64,000 nt of DNA from Holophaga foetida DSM 6591 (GTDB lineage: Bacteria > Acidobacteriota > Holophagae > Holophagales > Holophagaceae): the NCBI RefSeq assembly GCF_000242615.2, contig NZ_KI912268.1, positions 2,448,439 through 2,512,438 of the forward strand, written 5' to 3'. The notes under the pieces were generated by a model, which saw nothing but the letters and a program-made list of their open reading frames with translations, was not told the origin of the DNA and searched no databases. Positions 27,365 to 35,528 of this stretch are shown here, in pieces (the stretch's first letter is position 1; the number at the start of each line of letters is the position of its first letter). The position numbers were made by a program, and so were the translations under genes.

Positions 27365-28909
27365 TTAGTCCAGTCCAAGCTCAAGGGCCAGCGCATGGGC
27401 TTCGGGGTGGCGGGGCACAAGCCGCAGAACCTCGCGCACGTCCTCCCGGGCCCCCCGGGACTGGCCGAGGGACTGGCGCAGCAGGGCCCGCTTTAGGAAG
27501 CCCCAGGTGCTGCCTGGTTCACGACGGATGATCTCCGAGTACTCCGCTTCTGCCTCCTGGAAACGCCCGGCCCCCTCGGCCGCCTCGCCGCAGAGGACCT
27601 GGGTGACGGCGCAGTACCCCAGCCACTTCTTCTGTTGGGCGAAATCGGCAGGTCGATAGGCCGCCTTGGGCCTAGTCTTCTGGGCCACCTGGTCCAGGTG
27701 CTGCAGGGCCTTCTCGGTGTGGGCATCCACCCTGGCGAATACTTCGGCGTCCCCCGCAGCCCGGAAGAAGTCCCGGCTGATGCGGCCTTCGGCCCGGTAC
27801 TGGGCGAAGAGACGGGTTCCGGGGTACACCGCCAGGGGAGAGATCTGCACATCGTGAGGACGGGTCTCCCGGATCAGGGCCCCGCTCTGCTCCACATCCT
27901 CCCAGGTCTCACCTGGGATGCCCGTGATGAGGAATATGCCGAGATTCATTCCCACCCGGCGCACCAGCGCCATGGACTCCCGGACCTTCTGCATGGAGGT
28001 GCCCTTGTCCAGGGACTTGAGCACCCGCTCACTGCCGTGTTCCACCCCGAACTGGAGGAATTCACACCCGGCCCGCTTCATGGCCACCAAGCGTTCCTCG
28101 TCCACCAGGTTCACTCGGCTCTGGCAGTTCCAGAAAGGGTGAAGATCGGAGCCCTGGATGAGGCCCATCAGTTCCATGGTGCGCTTCCGCTGGGCCGTGA
28201 AGGTGTCATCCCGGAAGCTGAAATAGGTGAGGCCGTGCTCGGCCTGGAGAAGCTCCATCTCCCGGACGACCGAGACGGGGCTGCGGAAACGGATTCCGCT
28301 GCCCCAGTATTCGGGGGTGTTGCAGAAGGTGCATCGGGCCGGACAGCCACGCGAGGTGCTGAGGTAGGCAAGCTGCTGGGGATCCCGCAGAAAGTCCGCC
28401 TCGAAGTGCTCCGCGGGGATGAGCTCCAGGCTCTGCAGAGGCGGCTGGGAGGGCGTCTCCCCCCCCCGGAGGATGAGCCCAGGGGTGCGGCGCCAGTCCT
28501 CCCCGGACTTCCGGCGATGAACGATGCCCAGGAGGGGGCCCTCCCCCTCGCCCTTCACGATGGCGTCCAAGGCGGGGCACTCCTCGAAGACCTCCGCCGC
28601 CAGATGCGTAGGATGGGGGCCTCCGGCCAGCAGCAGGGCCCCGGGGCAGGCCTCCCGCGCCAGTTTGAGAAGCTCGAAGCTGCGCTTACGGTTGAAGGTG
28701 AACATGGAGACGCCGATGAGACCCGCCCCCTGCTCCCGGAAGTAGGCCAGGATCTCGCGGTTCGACTTGCCCGAAAGGTTCGCCAGGCAGCAGGGGAAGC
28801 CCTGACTCTTGAGGGCCGCCTGGAGGTAGCCCAGACCGATGGGCAGGAAGTCCATCCATTCGTCACCAGCCCCGCTCCTGGGGGCGCTGTATACCAGCAG
28901 AGTCTTCAA
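27365..28909 (-). CDS. B12-binding-domain radical SAM protein
   Basis: 514 residues. The N-terminal 130 residues have the fold and motifs of the B12-binding domain (LLVYSAPRSG, LIGVSMFTFN, LLLAGGPHPT). The radical SAM domain has the cluster motif C189-x3-C193-x2-C196 (SRGCPARCTFC) and GIFLITGIPGE. The C-terminal 100 residues form a TPR-like helix set. This is the BchE/MiaB-like layout used for methylation or ring chemistry; substrate unknown. TTG start directly after the stop of the PilZ-like gene with AAGGAGG upstream, so it is translationally coupled to that gene. Confidence 0.88.
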   Translation of the reverse strand: MKTLLVYSAPRSGAGDEWMDFLPIGLGYLQAALKSQGFPCCLANLSGKSNREILAYFREQGAGLIGVSMFTFNRKRSFELLKLAREACPGALLLAGGPHPTHLAAEVFEECPALDAIVKGEGEGPLLGIVHRRKSGEDWRRTPGLILRGGETPSQPPLQSLELIPAEHFEADFLRDPQQLAYLSTSRGCPARCTFCNTPEYWGSGIRFRSPVSVVREMELLQAEHGLTYFSFRDDTFTAQRKRTMELMGLIQGSDLHPFWNCQSRVNLVDEERLVAMKRAGCEFLQFGVEHGSERVLKSLDKGTSMQKVRESMALVRRVGMNLGIFLITGIPGETWEDVEQSGALIRETRPHDVQISPLAVYPGTRLFAQYRAEGRISRDFFRAAGDAEVFARVDAHTEKALQHLDQVAQKTRPKAAYRPADFAQQKKWLGYCAVTQVLCGEAAEGAGRFQEAEAEYSEIIRREPGSTWGFLKRALLRQSLGQSRGAREDVREVLRLVPRHPEAHALALELGLD

Positions 28910-30013
28910 TCACCCCTCCTTGGGCGGTTCGGCATGTCGCCGGAGGATGCCCTGCACCAGACGCTGGAAGAAGGGACCAGGCTTGGGCCCCAGGACATAG
29001 GCGCTGGCAGCCTTCATATCGTTGGCCAGTTCGAAGAGGGGGCCGCTCTCGATCTCCGTCCCCAGAAGCACGAAGGGGGCCTGCTTCCCGAGAGATTCCG
29101 CCAGGGTCTTGAGCCTGCGACGCTCGTCCAGGTTGCCACCGGGCAGGTGGAGAAGGAAGAGACCCGCTCCCTCATTCACAGCCTCCTTGAGGGCCTGGAG
29201 GGTGGGAGGCACTCGCTTGAGGACGGGAATCTCCGGGAGGATCGCCCTCAGGGTGTCCTCCACCTCCGAAGAAAGCGAGAGAAGGACCACTTGACTGGAG
29301 CCTCCCCGCTTCATGGCGACTTCGCTGAGCGCAGCCGAGGCACTCCGCTCGATGCGCTCCTTGTCCTCCTCGCGCTTCTTGAAGACCCATCGACTCAGGT
29401 CCCCCAGAAGCACCGTGGGAAGGGCAGGAACGAACTCGATGCCAAGAACCCGATCCTGGACCCAGCGAGCGACCGCCGTCCAGTTGATGTGGATCTCCTC
29501 CGTGAGGGGGATGGTGACGTGCAGCTTGGCTCCAGTGCGCACGAAGCCCTCAATGCTCTCGGTGGTGCTGAGGAACCTCGCCCCACCGGGACAGATGTTC
29601 TGGAGCTGAGCCTGGTGGAGTTCGAACCTGGAGTCGCTGAAGGTCACAGAAACCCGGCCCACCCGTTCCACCCGATAGTTCCGCCTCAGTTCGTCATCCT
29701 GAAGGGTGGGAGGAATGGAAAGCCGGATGGTGCGCCGCCCCTCATGCACCCCGAAGCCCACCATGCGGGTGTGGCCCTCCAGGAACTGGGTGAGATGGGG
29801 GAAGCGGAAGCGGAGATCGGGATTCCGGAGACCGTACATGACCTCCTCGGCGCTCATGCCGATGCGGACATGAATCGCATCAGAGTCCAGACGCACAAAG
29901 CTCGATTCGAACTTCAGATAAGGCGTCACCAGGATCATCAACTCCTTGTTGACGCAAGCTACGCCCAGGATCTCCCGGATCACCATCTCCCCTGTGATGA
30001 CTGTCGCCGCCAT
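28910..30013 (-). CDS. PilZ-like c-di-GMP receptor with receiver-like C-terminus, copy 1
   Basis: 367 residues, three parts. Residues 1-105 resemble a YcgR-type N-terminal domain. A PilZ-like domain follows, with an RxxxRxxR motif (RRNYRVER) and NICPGG in place of the usual D/N-x-S-x-x-G, so Ser is replaced by Cys. Residues 240-367 look like a receiver fold (VVLLSLSS, LFLLHLPGG, FVLLGTE), but the phospho-acceptor Asp position is His. It is paralogous to 30122-31246 and 31253-32374, which are divergent from it. Coupled to the radical SAM gene. Probably a c-di-GMP-responsive adaptor; binding is inferred only. Confidence 0.65.
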   Translation of the reverse strand: MAATVITGEMVIREILGVACVNKELMILVTPYLKFESSFVRLDSDAIHVRIGMSAEEVMYGLRNPDLRFRFPHLTQFLEGHTRMVGFGVHEGRRTIRLSIPPTLQDDELRRNYRVERVGRVSVTFSDSRFELHQAQLQNICPGGARFLSTTESIEGFVRTGAKLHVTIPLTEEIHINWTAVARWVQDRVLGIEFVPALPTVLLGDLSRWVFKKREEDKERIERSASAALSEVAMKRGGSSQVVLLSLSSEVEDTLRAILPEIPVLKRVPPTLQALKEAVNEGAGLFLLHLPGGNLDERRRLKTLAESLGKQAPFVLLGTEIESGPLFELANDMKAASAYVLGPKPGPFFQRLVQGILRRHAEPPKEG

Positions 30014-30121
30014 AGGACTCCGTCGCCTGCACTCAACATAGCATCGTGGACAATCGGTTTCTTGCCAATGAAAGTGGGAGCAGGGCCATCATAATCAGGA
30101 ATCACCCCCTGGGAGGACAGG

Positions 30122-31246
30122 TTGGCCAGCGTCATCAAGAACACAGAGGAGATCCGGGAGATTCTGGGAGAGGCCTGCGCCCGCCGGGAACTCCTGGTTC
30201 TCGATACCCCTTACCTGCGCTTCGAATCCAACTTCCTGGCCCTCCAGGGCGGCGAACTCCAGGTCCAGGCCACCATGAGCCGAGAGGATGCGGTCTACGG
30301 GCTGAGGACCTCGGATCTCAAGATCCGCTTCCCCCATGGCCTGGGCTTCTATGAGGCCCCGGTGAAGATGCTTGGCCTGGACATGATCGAGGGTCGGCGG
30401 ACCCTCCGCCTCTCCGTCCCCAGACAGATCCTTGAAAACGACCAGCGGGGGGCCTATCGGGCTGAACGGGTCGGCCGGGTCACCACCACCTTCAGCACCC
30501 CCAAGGCCCAGCTCCTCACGGCTGGCCTGGTGGATCTGAGCACCACCGGCGCCAGGCTCCTGGCCCAGCGTGACCTGAGCGTGGAACACCTCATGGTGGA
30601 GGATCGGATCACGGTGAGCATTCCCCTCTCCGAAGAGATCCAGGTTCATTCAGAGGCCATTGTGCGCCACCTGGACACTCGCCGCATGGGCATCGAGTTC
30701 GTCCCCCCCCTGCCCAGATCGGTCCAGGAGCCCCTCTCGCGGTGGGTCTTCATGAGACGGGAGGAGGAGCAGGAGCGTCTGGCCCGACGCCTGGAGATGA
30801 AGGGACCCCGCGCCACCAGTCCCGAGAGCGCCCTGCCCCCCCAAGGCATCCTCCTGGTGAGCGACGACCCAGGGCTGGAGGAGGCACTTCGGGAGCCCCT
30901 TCGGGTTCTGCGCTCCATCTTTCGAGTCCAGCCCACCATTCAGTCCATGAAAGACGCCCTGACCTCCAAGCCATCGCTGGTGATCTTCCACATCCGCGAC
31001 CTCAGCCTGGACCAGCGGAAACGCAGCCGGACCCTGGTGGAACTCGCCGCCGGGAAGGCGCCGGTCCTCATCCTGGGCACAGAGGTTGACGGTTCCACGC
31101 TCTTCGAACTCTCCAGCGCATGGAAGGCTGCCAGTGCCATGGCCTGGAGCCCCCAACGTGGCCCCTTCCTGGAACGCCTGGCCCAGGGCATCATACGCAG
31201 ACACTCCAGTGGCGGCGAAAGCCCCATAGCTCCCCGTGAACATTGA
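30122..31246 (+). CDS. PilZ-like c-di-GMP receptor with receiver-like C-terminus, copy 2
   Basis: 374 residues, same three-part design. It has the most canonical PilZ motifs of the three: RGAYRAER (RxxxRxxR, about 117) and DLSTTGARL (DxSxxG). The C-terminal part (GILLVSDDPGLEEALREPL, LVIFHIRD, LILGTEVDGS) is receiver-like but without a clear phospho-Asp. TTG start with GGAGG five bases upstream. Six bases separate it from copy 3 and the direction is the same, so they form an operon. It is divergent from copy 1, sharing a 108-base intergenic region. Confidence 0.68.
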   Translation: MASVIKNTEEIREILGEACARRELLVLDTPYLRFESNFLALQGGELQVQATMSREDAVYGLRTSDLKIRFPHGLGFYEAPVKMLGLDMIEGRRTLRLSVPRQILENDQRGAYRAERVGRVTTTFSTPKAQLLTAGLVDLSTTGARLLAQRDLSVEHLMVEDRITVSIPLSEEIQVHSEAIVRHLDTRRMGIEFVPPLPRSVQEPLSRWVFMRREEEQERLARRLEMKGPRATSPESALPPQGILLVSDDPGLEEALREPLRVLRSIFRVQPTIQSMKDALTSKPSLVIFHIRDLSLDQRKRSRTLVELAAGKAPVLILGTEVDGSTLFELSSAWKAASAMAWSPQRGPFLERLAQGIIRRHSSGGESPIAPREH

Positions 31247-31252
31247 GACGGC

Positions 31253-32374
31253 ATGACGAACGAGAAGAGACAGAAGGGCGGCCTGACCGGCCCACTGAGG
31301 GACGAGGTCCTGAGCGAGCTGTGCGAGCGGAAGGCCGCCATGCTCCTGGCCACTCCCTACCTGAGCTTCGAATCCCGCTTTCTCGATCGGGACGGTGACA
31401 AGCTGCGCATCCGGGCCTCCATGGGACGCGAAGTCGCACAGAACACCCTGGCCAAGCACCCGCTCCGGCTCCGGTTCCCCTGGGAGCTCACCATCTACAG
31501 CGGAATCACCCGGATCCTGGACTACGAACAGGAGGAGCACCGCCGGACCCTGGTGGTCTCGGTTCCCGAAGTCCTGGGGGTGGACGAGCAGCGGAGGGCC
31601 TACCGGGCCGAGCGAATGGCCAGGTCCCGGGGCTCCATGGGCAGCATTGCAGGAGGCGGGGTGTCCATCCAGTCCTTCGGCCTGGAGAACCTCTCTGTCC
31701 TCGGCGCTGGCGTATTCCTGAAGGATTTCCGGAACACCGAATCCTGGCTGCCAGGCAGCATCGTCCAAACGAGCCTCGAACTCGACGGTGGCCCCAGTTT
31801 CAGCACCTCCGCCCGGATCTGCCACAGCAGCGGTCCTTACCTGGGCCTCGAGTTCCAGCCCCCCCTGGAAGAACCGACCCTGAGCCTGGTCAATCTGTGG
31901 GTGGAAGGCCGCCGCGCCGAGGCCCAGCGCCTGTGGGACAGCCGGACTGAAATCCGCGCCCAGGCCAAGGAAGCCGCCAAGCCCAAGGCCCCGCCCGCAG
32001 GCCTGTTGCTTCTGAGCACCGATCCCCACCTTGGCCCCCAGGTCGAGGCGGCCCTGGAGGGCATGCACGAGTTGCGGGTCGTGCCTGCCGTCATGACCCC
32101 CTACAGGACCGCCCTGACCCAGCCCCCCCTTCTCCTCCTCCTGGACACCGCAGGAATGGGCAGCGAAGAGCGACGACGGACCAAGGCCCTCCTGGAAGCC
32201 CAGCCCCCGGGCTGCCCCATCCTCGTCGTTGGGCGGGATCCAGAGAGCGACCAAGCCCGCACCCTGGCCATGGAACTCAAGCAGGCCAGCTTCCTGGAGT
32301 GGAACCCCGGCAAGGGCGCCTCCCTCAGGATCCTGACCCAGGGGCTGATCCGGAAGCACTGGAAAGCGGAGTAG
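31253..32374 (+). CDS. PilZ-like c-di-GMP receptor with receiver-like C-terminus, copy 3
   Basis: 373 residues, the most divergent copy. RRAYRAER keeps the RxxxRxxR arginines and ENLSVLGAG gives NxSxxG, with a longer Gly/Ser-rich insertion between them (about residues 125-140). The C-terminal receiver-like domain has LLLLLDTAG, so an Asp is present where copies 1 and 2 lack it. It ends 177 bases before vgrG. Whether it has any role in secretion control is unknown; the position next to the T6SS island is only suggestive. Confidence 0.62.
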   Translation: MTNEKRQKGGLTGPLRDEVLSELCERKAAMLLATPYLSFESRFLDRDGDKLRIRASMGREVAQNTLAKHPLRLRFPWELTIYSGITRILDYEQEEHRRTLVVSVPEVLGVDEQRRAYRAERMARSRGSMGSIAGGGVSIQSFGLENLSVLGAGVFLKDFRNTESWLPGSIVQTSLELDGGPSFSTSARICHSSGPYLGLEFQPPLEEPTLSLVNLWVEGRRAEAQRLWDSRTEIRAQAKEAAKPKAPPAGLLLLSTDPHLGPQVEAALEGMHELRVVPAVMTPYRTALTQPPLLLLLDTAGMGSEERRRTKALLEAQPPGCPILVVGRDPESDQARTLAMELKQASFLEWNPGKGASLRILTQGLIRKHWKAE

Positions 32375-32449
32375 GGCCCGCAAAGGCCCCGCGGAACGGG
32401 CTCCAGCCTGGGGTCTAGGGTGCCTTGGCTCCATGCGTGCATTCAGGTT

Positions 32450-32474
32450 TATTTCATGTATTATATTTCATGTG
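32450..32474. promoter_or_regulatory. AT-rich direct repeat ATTTCATGT upstream of vgrG
   Basis: ATTTCATGT occurs at 32451 and 32465 within an abrupt AT-rich stretch in otherwise GC-rich DNA, about 80-100 bases before the vgrG start. Similar strings, ATTTCATGATA and ATTCATGATA, occur upstream of clpV/tssA and tssJ. A shared regulator site or promoter element is possible. Confidence 0.35.
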
Positions 32475-32551
32475 CTAATCATTATTACACGCAAGGCCAG
32501 GCAATAAGCACAACATGAAGTAACCAACGGAACCCTAGAAGGAATACAAAC

Positions 32552-35527
32552 ATGAGTCTTTCTGTCTCAGCCCTCTCCGGTCTGTCCTCCCGTCTGCAAA
32601 AGTTACCCGAAAGCGTCACGGACCTTCTGAACGCATTCATCAGCCAGGCAACCCGCCTCCTGGAAATCCGCTTCTCCCCCGACAGCGGCATCCCCGAGGG
32701 CAAATTCCTGGTCCACCGCATCAAGGGAGAGGAAAGAGTCAACTGGGGCTTCCGCTACGAAGTTTGGGTCTTCTCCCAGGACGCCCACTTCCCCCTCAAA
32801 ACGCTTCTTAGCGTCCCGACCCAAATCACCATCCTCACCGACAGCGGCGGGAAACGCTTCATCACCGGTGTGATCACCGAGGTCCACAGCGAGGGCTCCG
32901 ATGGCGGATTATCAACCTACCGCCTGGTGGTGGAGCCCGTCACTGCCGCTCTGCGCCTCGGCCACAGCTCCCAGATATTCATGCAGAAGAATGATCTTGA
33001 GATCGTGAAGCTTCTGCTGAACAAGGAGATCCAGGAAAACCCGGTCTTCGGCGCCTGCTTCAGCATCGACAACCGCTGCCTCAAGACAAAGACCTATCCC
33101 GTCCGGGACTTCGCCTTCCTCTGCGACGAGAACAAGTGGGACTTCATCCGCCGCCGCCTCGCCAAGATCGGTGTCTCCTTCGTCATCCTGCCCCACCCCG
33201 ATAGCAGCCCCGAGCACCCCCAGCACAGCCTCATCCTCTTTGACGACCCCCGGGACCTGGACAAGAACGAAGCCGGGGAGGTGCGCTTCCACCGGGCCGA
33301 TGGCACCGAGGAGGCCGACACCATCACCAGCTGGCAGGCCCAGCGGGTGCTCCAGGTGGGCAAGGTCACCCGCCGCGCCTGGGATCACAGCAATGGCTCG
33401 CTGAGTACCACCAGTGAGGAGCTCCTTTCGAACCAGGGGAGCTTCGGCAACGCCCTGGCCTCCACCCTGGAGGACTACCGCCACGAGGCCCCCCTGGAGC
33501 ACGACGATCTGGCGGGACACGAAAAGCGCACCACCAGCCGGGCCCAGGTCTGGGAGCAGCGTACCAAATGTTTTGCGGGCGAAGGCACCGTACGGGATTT
33601 CTGCGTGGGCACCAGCTTCGTCCTGGAGGATCACCCCGTCCACGACGCCGACCCCAAGGCCCAACGGACCTTTGTTCTCACTGGCCTGGAACTGGAGGCC
33701 GAGAACAACTTCGGGGGATTGAAGACAGGACACGAGGCTGCCCAGGTCTACACCAACCGCTTCGAGTGCCTTCGCCAGAGCATCCCCATCCTGCCGGAGG
33801 AGATCGAGGCCCCGATCCCCGGCCCCATCACCGCCACGGTGGTAGGCCCCGAGGGCGAGGAGGTCCACACCGACGAGGTGGGCCGCATCAAGGTCGAACT
33901 CCACTGCACCCGCAAGGAGGATCACCCCCTGGCCGGGGCCACGGGCACCGACCGGGACTGCACCTGGGTGCGCCTGCTTCAGCCCTGGTCCAGCCAGGGC
34001 ATGGGCGGGGGCTTCCTCCCCCGGGCCGGGGACGAGGTGCTGATCCAGTTCCTGAACAACGACCCCGACAAGCCCGTGGTCCTGGGCGTCCTGCCCGGCG
34101 GCCGCCGCAAGCCCGCCATGTTCAGCCTGGCCTCCAGCCTCCCGGGCGACAAGGCCATTTCCGGCATGCGCTCCAAGATGCACAAGGGCACGGGGGGCAA
34201 CGAACTTCTCTTCGATGACAGCACCAACGAGCTGCGGGCGCGCCTGGCCTCCGATCACGCCAAGACCGAACTGAACCTGGGCCACATCGTGCACCCCCGG
34301 GCCCTGGGCCTGGCGGAGCCCAAGGGCACGGGCTTCGAACTGCGGAGCGAAGCCTACGGCGCCCTGCGGGGCGAAAAGGGCCTGCTGATCAGCACCGAAG
34401 GCGGCAGCGCCGCCCTGGAATCCGCAGGGCTCCATAGCCAGCTTGAAGGGGGCCAGGAACTCGCCAAGGCCCTGAGCGAGGTCTCCGAGAAGCACCAGCT
34501 CGAAGCCCTGGGCACCCTGGAAAGCGCGAAAAAGCTCCAGGAGACCCTCAAGAAGACCGAGACCACCAAGGGCAACGAAATCCCCGCCTTCGCCGACCCC
34601 GTCCTGGCCCTCAGCAGCCCCGCAGGCATCGTCCAGAGCACCCCCGCCAGCGTTATCACCAGCGCCGGGGAGCACATCCATCTGGACAGCTGCGGCGACA
34701 CCGTTGTAGCCGCAGGCAAGCGCATCATGATGGCCGCCAAGGAAGCGTTCCAGGTATTCGCCGCCAAATCCGGCATCAAGGCCATCGCAGGCAAAGGCAA
34801 CATCGATATCCAGGCCCACGAAGGGAAGATCGGCGTGGTGGCCGACCAGGATGTGCAGATCGTCAGCGCCAACAACAGCGTCGAAATCCTCGCCAAGACC
34901 TCCATCCGCCTAGCCGCCAATGGCTGCGAGATCCTCCTCAAGGACGGCAAGATCACCCTCAAGATGCCGGGAAACCTTGAACTCCGCACGGGGGGGATGA
35001 AGTTGATGGGGGCAGGAACGGCGAATGTGGACCTGCCCAAAATGCCTCGCGCATCCATACCCGAACGCCAGTTCAAGTTCGATCTGAACCTTGCGGATAC
35101 GTCCGGGTCAAACGGCCACCCGCTTTCCTTCACGCCATGGAAAATCGCCTGGGGCCCAGAACCCGACGGACTAGCGTGGATTGACGAAGAACACCTGGTT
35201 ACAGAGGGGGAAACGGATTCCGAAGGACACATCCCGTTGAGCACCGCACAGGAAGAACTCCTTTCCAAGACATACTGCGCTAACCCCGACAGGACTTGGC
35301 TGGTATTCCCGGGCCATGTCGTAAAAATCGCTGTGGCACAGGAGCGGGATGATTGGAGCGAGGACGAGAAGCTGCTTCATGCCCTGAGCGCAGCAGATTT
35401 CACTCAGGACACCTGTTCCAACCTCTATTCGACTGGCGTTGAATCGGTCATCGATCACGCCCATGCCGTGTTTGGAACCAAATCGAAAGCAGAATTGCTG
35501 AATCGCCTGAAAGGCGGGTTGAAATAA
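32552..35527 (+). CDS. vgrG: T6SS spike protein VgrG (TssI) with C-terminal extension
   Basis: 991 residues. The N-terminal two thirds match phage tail-spike proteins gp27/gp5: FLVHRIKGEERVNWGFRYEV, the YPVRDFAFLCDENKWDFI block, EVHTDEVGRIKVELHC and the OB-fold segment WVRLLQPWSSQG. A coiled stretch (about 620-690) precedes a DUF2345 beta-helix. The last 160 residues are a separate domain, which in other VgrGs is often a transthyretin-like adaptor that carries phospholipase effectors; I infer the same here because the next gene, one base away, encodes a phospholipase D. Confidence 0.95.
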   Translation: MSLSVSALSGLSSRLQKLPESVTDLLNAFISQATRLLEIRFSPDSGIPEGKFLVHRIKGEERVNWGFRYEVWVFSQDAHFPLKTLLSVPTQITILTDSGGKRFITGVITEVHSEGSDGGLSTYRLVVEPVTAALRLGHSSQIFMQKNDLEIVKLLLNKEIQENPVFGACFSIDNRCLKTKTYPVRDFAFLCDENKWDFIRRRLAKIGVSFVILPHPDSSPEHPQHSLILFDDPRDLDKNEAGEVRFHRADGTEEADTITSWQAQRVLQVGKVTRRAWDHSNGSLSTTSEELLSNQGSFGNALASTLEDYRHEAPLEHDDLAGHEKRTTSRAQVWEQRTKCFAGEGTVRDFCVGTSFVLEDHPVHDADPKAQRTFVLTGLELEAENNFGGLKTGHEAAQVYTNRFECLRQSIPILPEEIEAPIPGPITATVVGPEGEEVHTDEVGRIKVELHCTRKEDHPLAGATGTDRDCTWVRLLQPWSSQGMGGGFLPRAGDEVLIQFLNNDPDKPVVLGVLPGGRRKPAMFSLASSLPGDKAISGMRSKMHKGTGGNELLFDDSTNELRARLASDHAKTELNLGHIVHPRALGLAEPKGTGFELRSEAYGALRGEKGLLISTEGGSAALESAGLHSQLEGGQELAKALSEVSEKHQLEALGTLESAKKLQETLKKTETTKGNEIPAFADPVLALSSPAGIVQSTPASVITSAGEHIHLDSCGDTVVAAGKRIMMAAKEAFQVFAAKSGIKAIAGKGNIDIQAHEGKIGVVADQDVQIVSANNSVEILAKTSIRLAANGCEILLKDGKITLKMPGNLELRTGGMKLMGAGTANVDLPKMPRASIPERQFKFDLNLADTSGSNGHPLSFTPWKIAWGPEPDGLAWIDEEHLVTEGETDSEGHIPLSTAQEELLSKTYCANPDRTWLVFPGHVVKIAVAQERDDWSEDEKLLHALSAADFTQDTCSNLYSTGVESVIDHAHAVFGTKSKAELLNRLKGGLK

Positions 35528-35528
35528 C

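Noticed and set aside
32912..34819. Long open frame on the minus strand across vgrG
   Set aside because: Shadow of vgrG; repeated Gly/Ala/Val text without domain structure.
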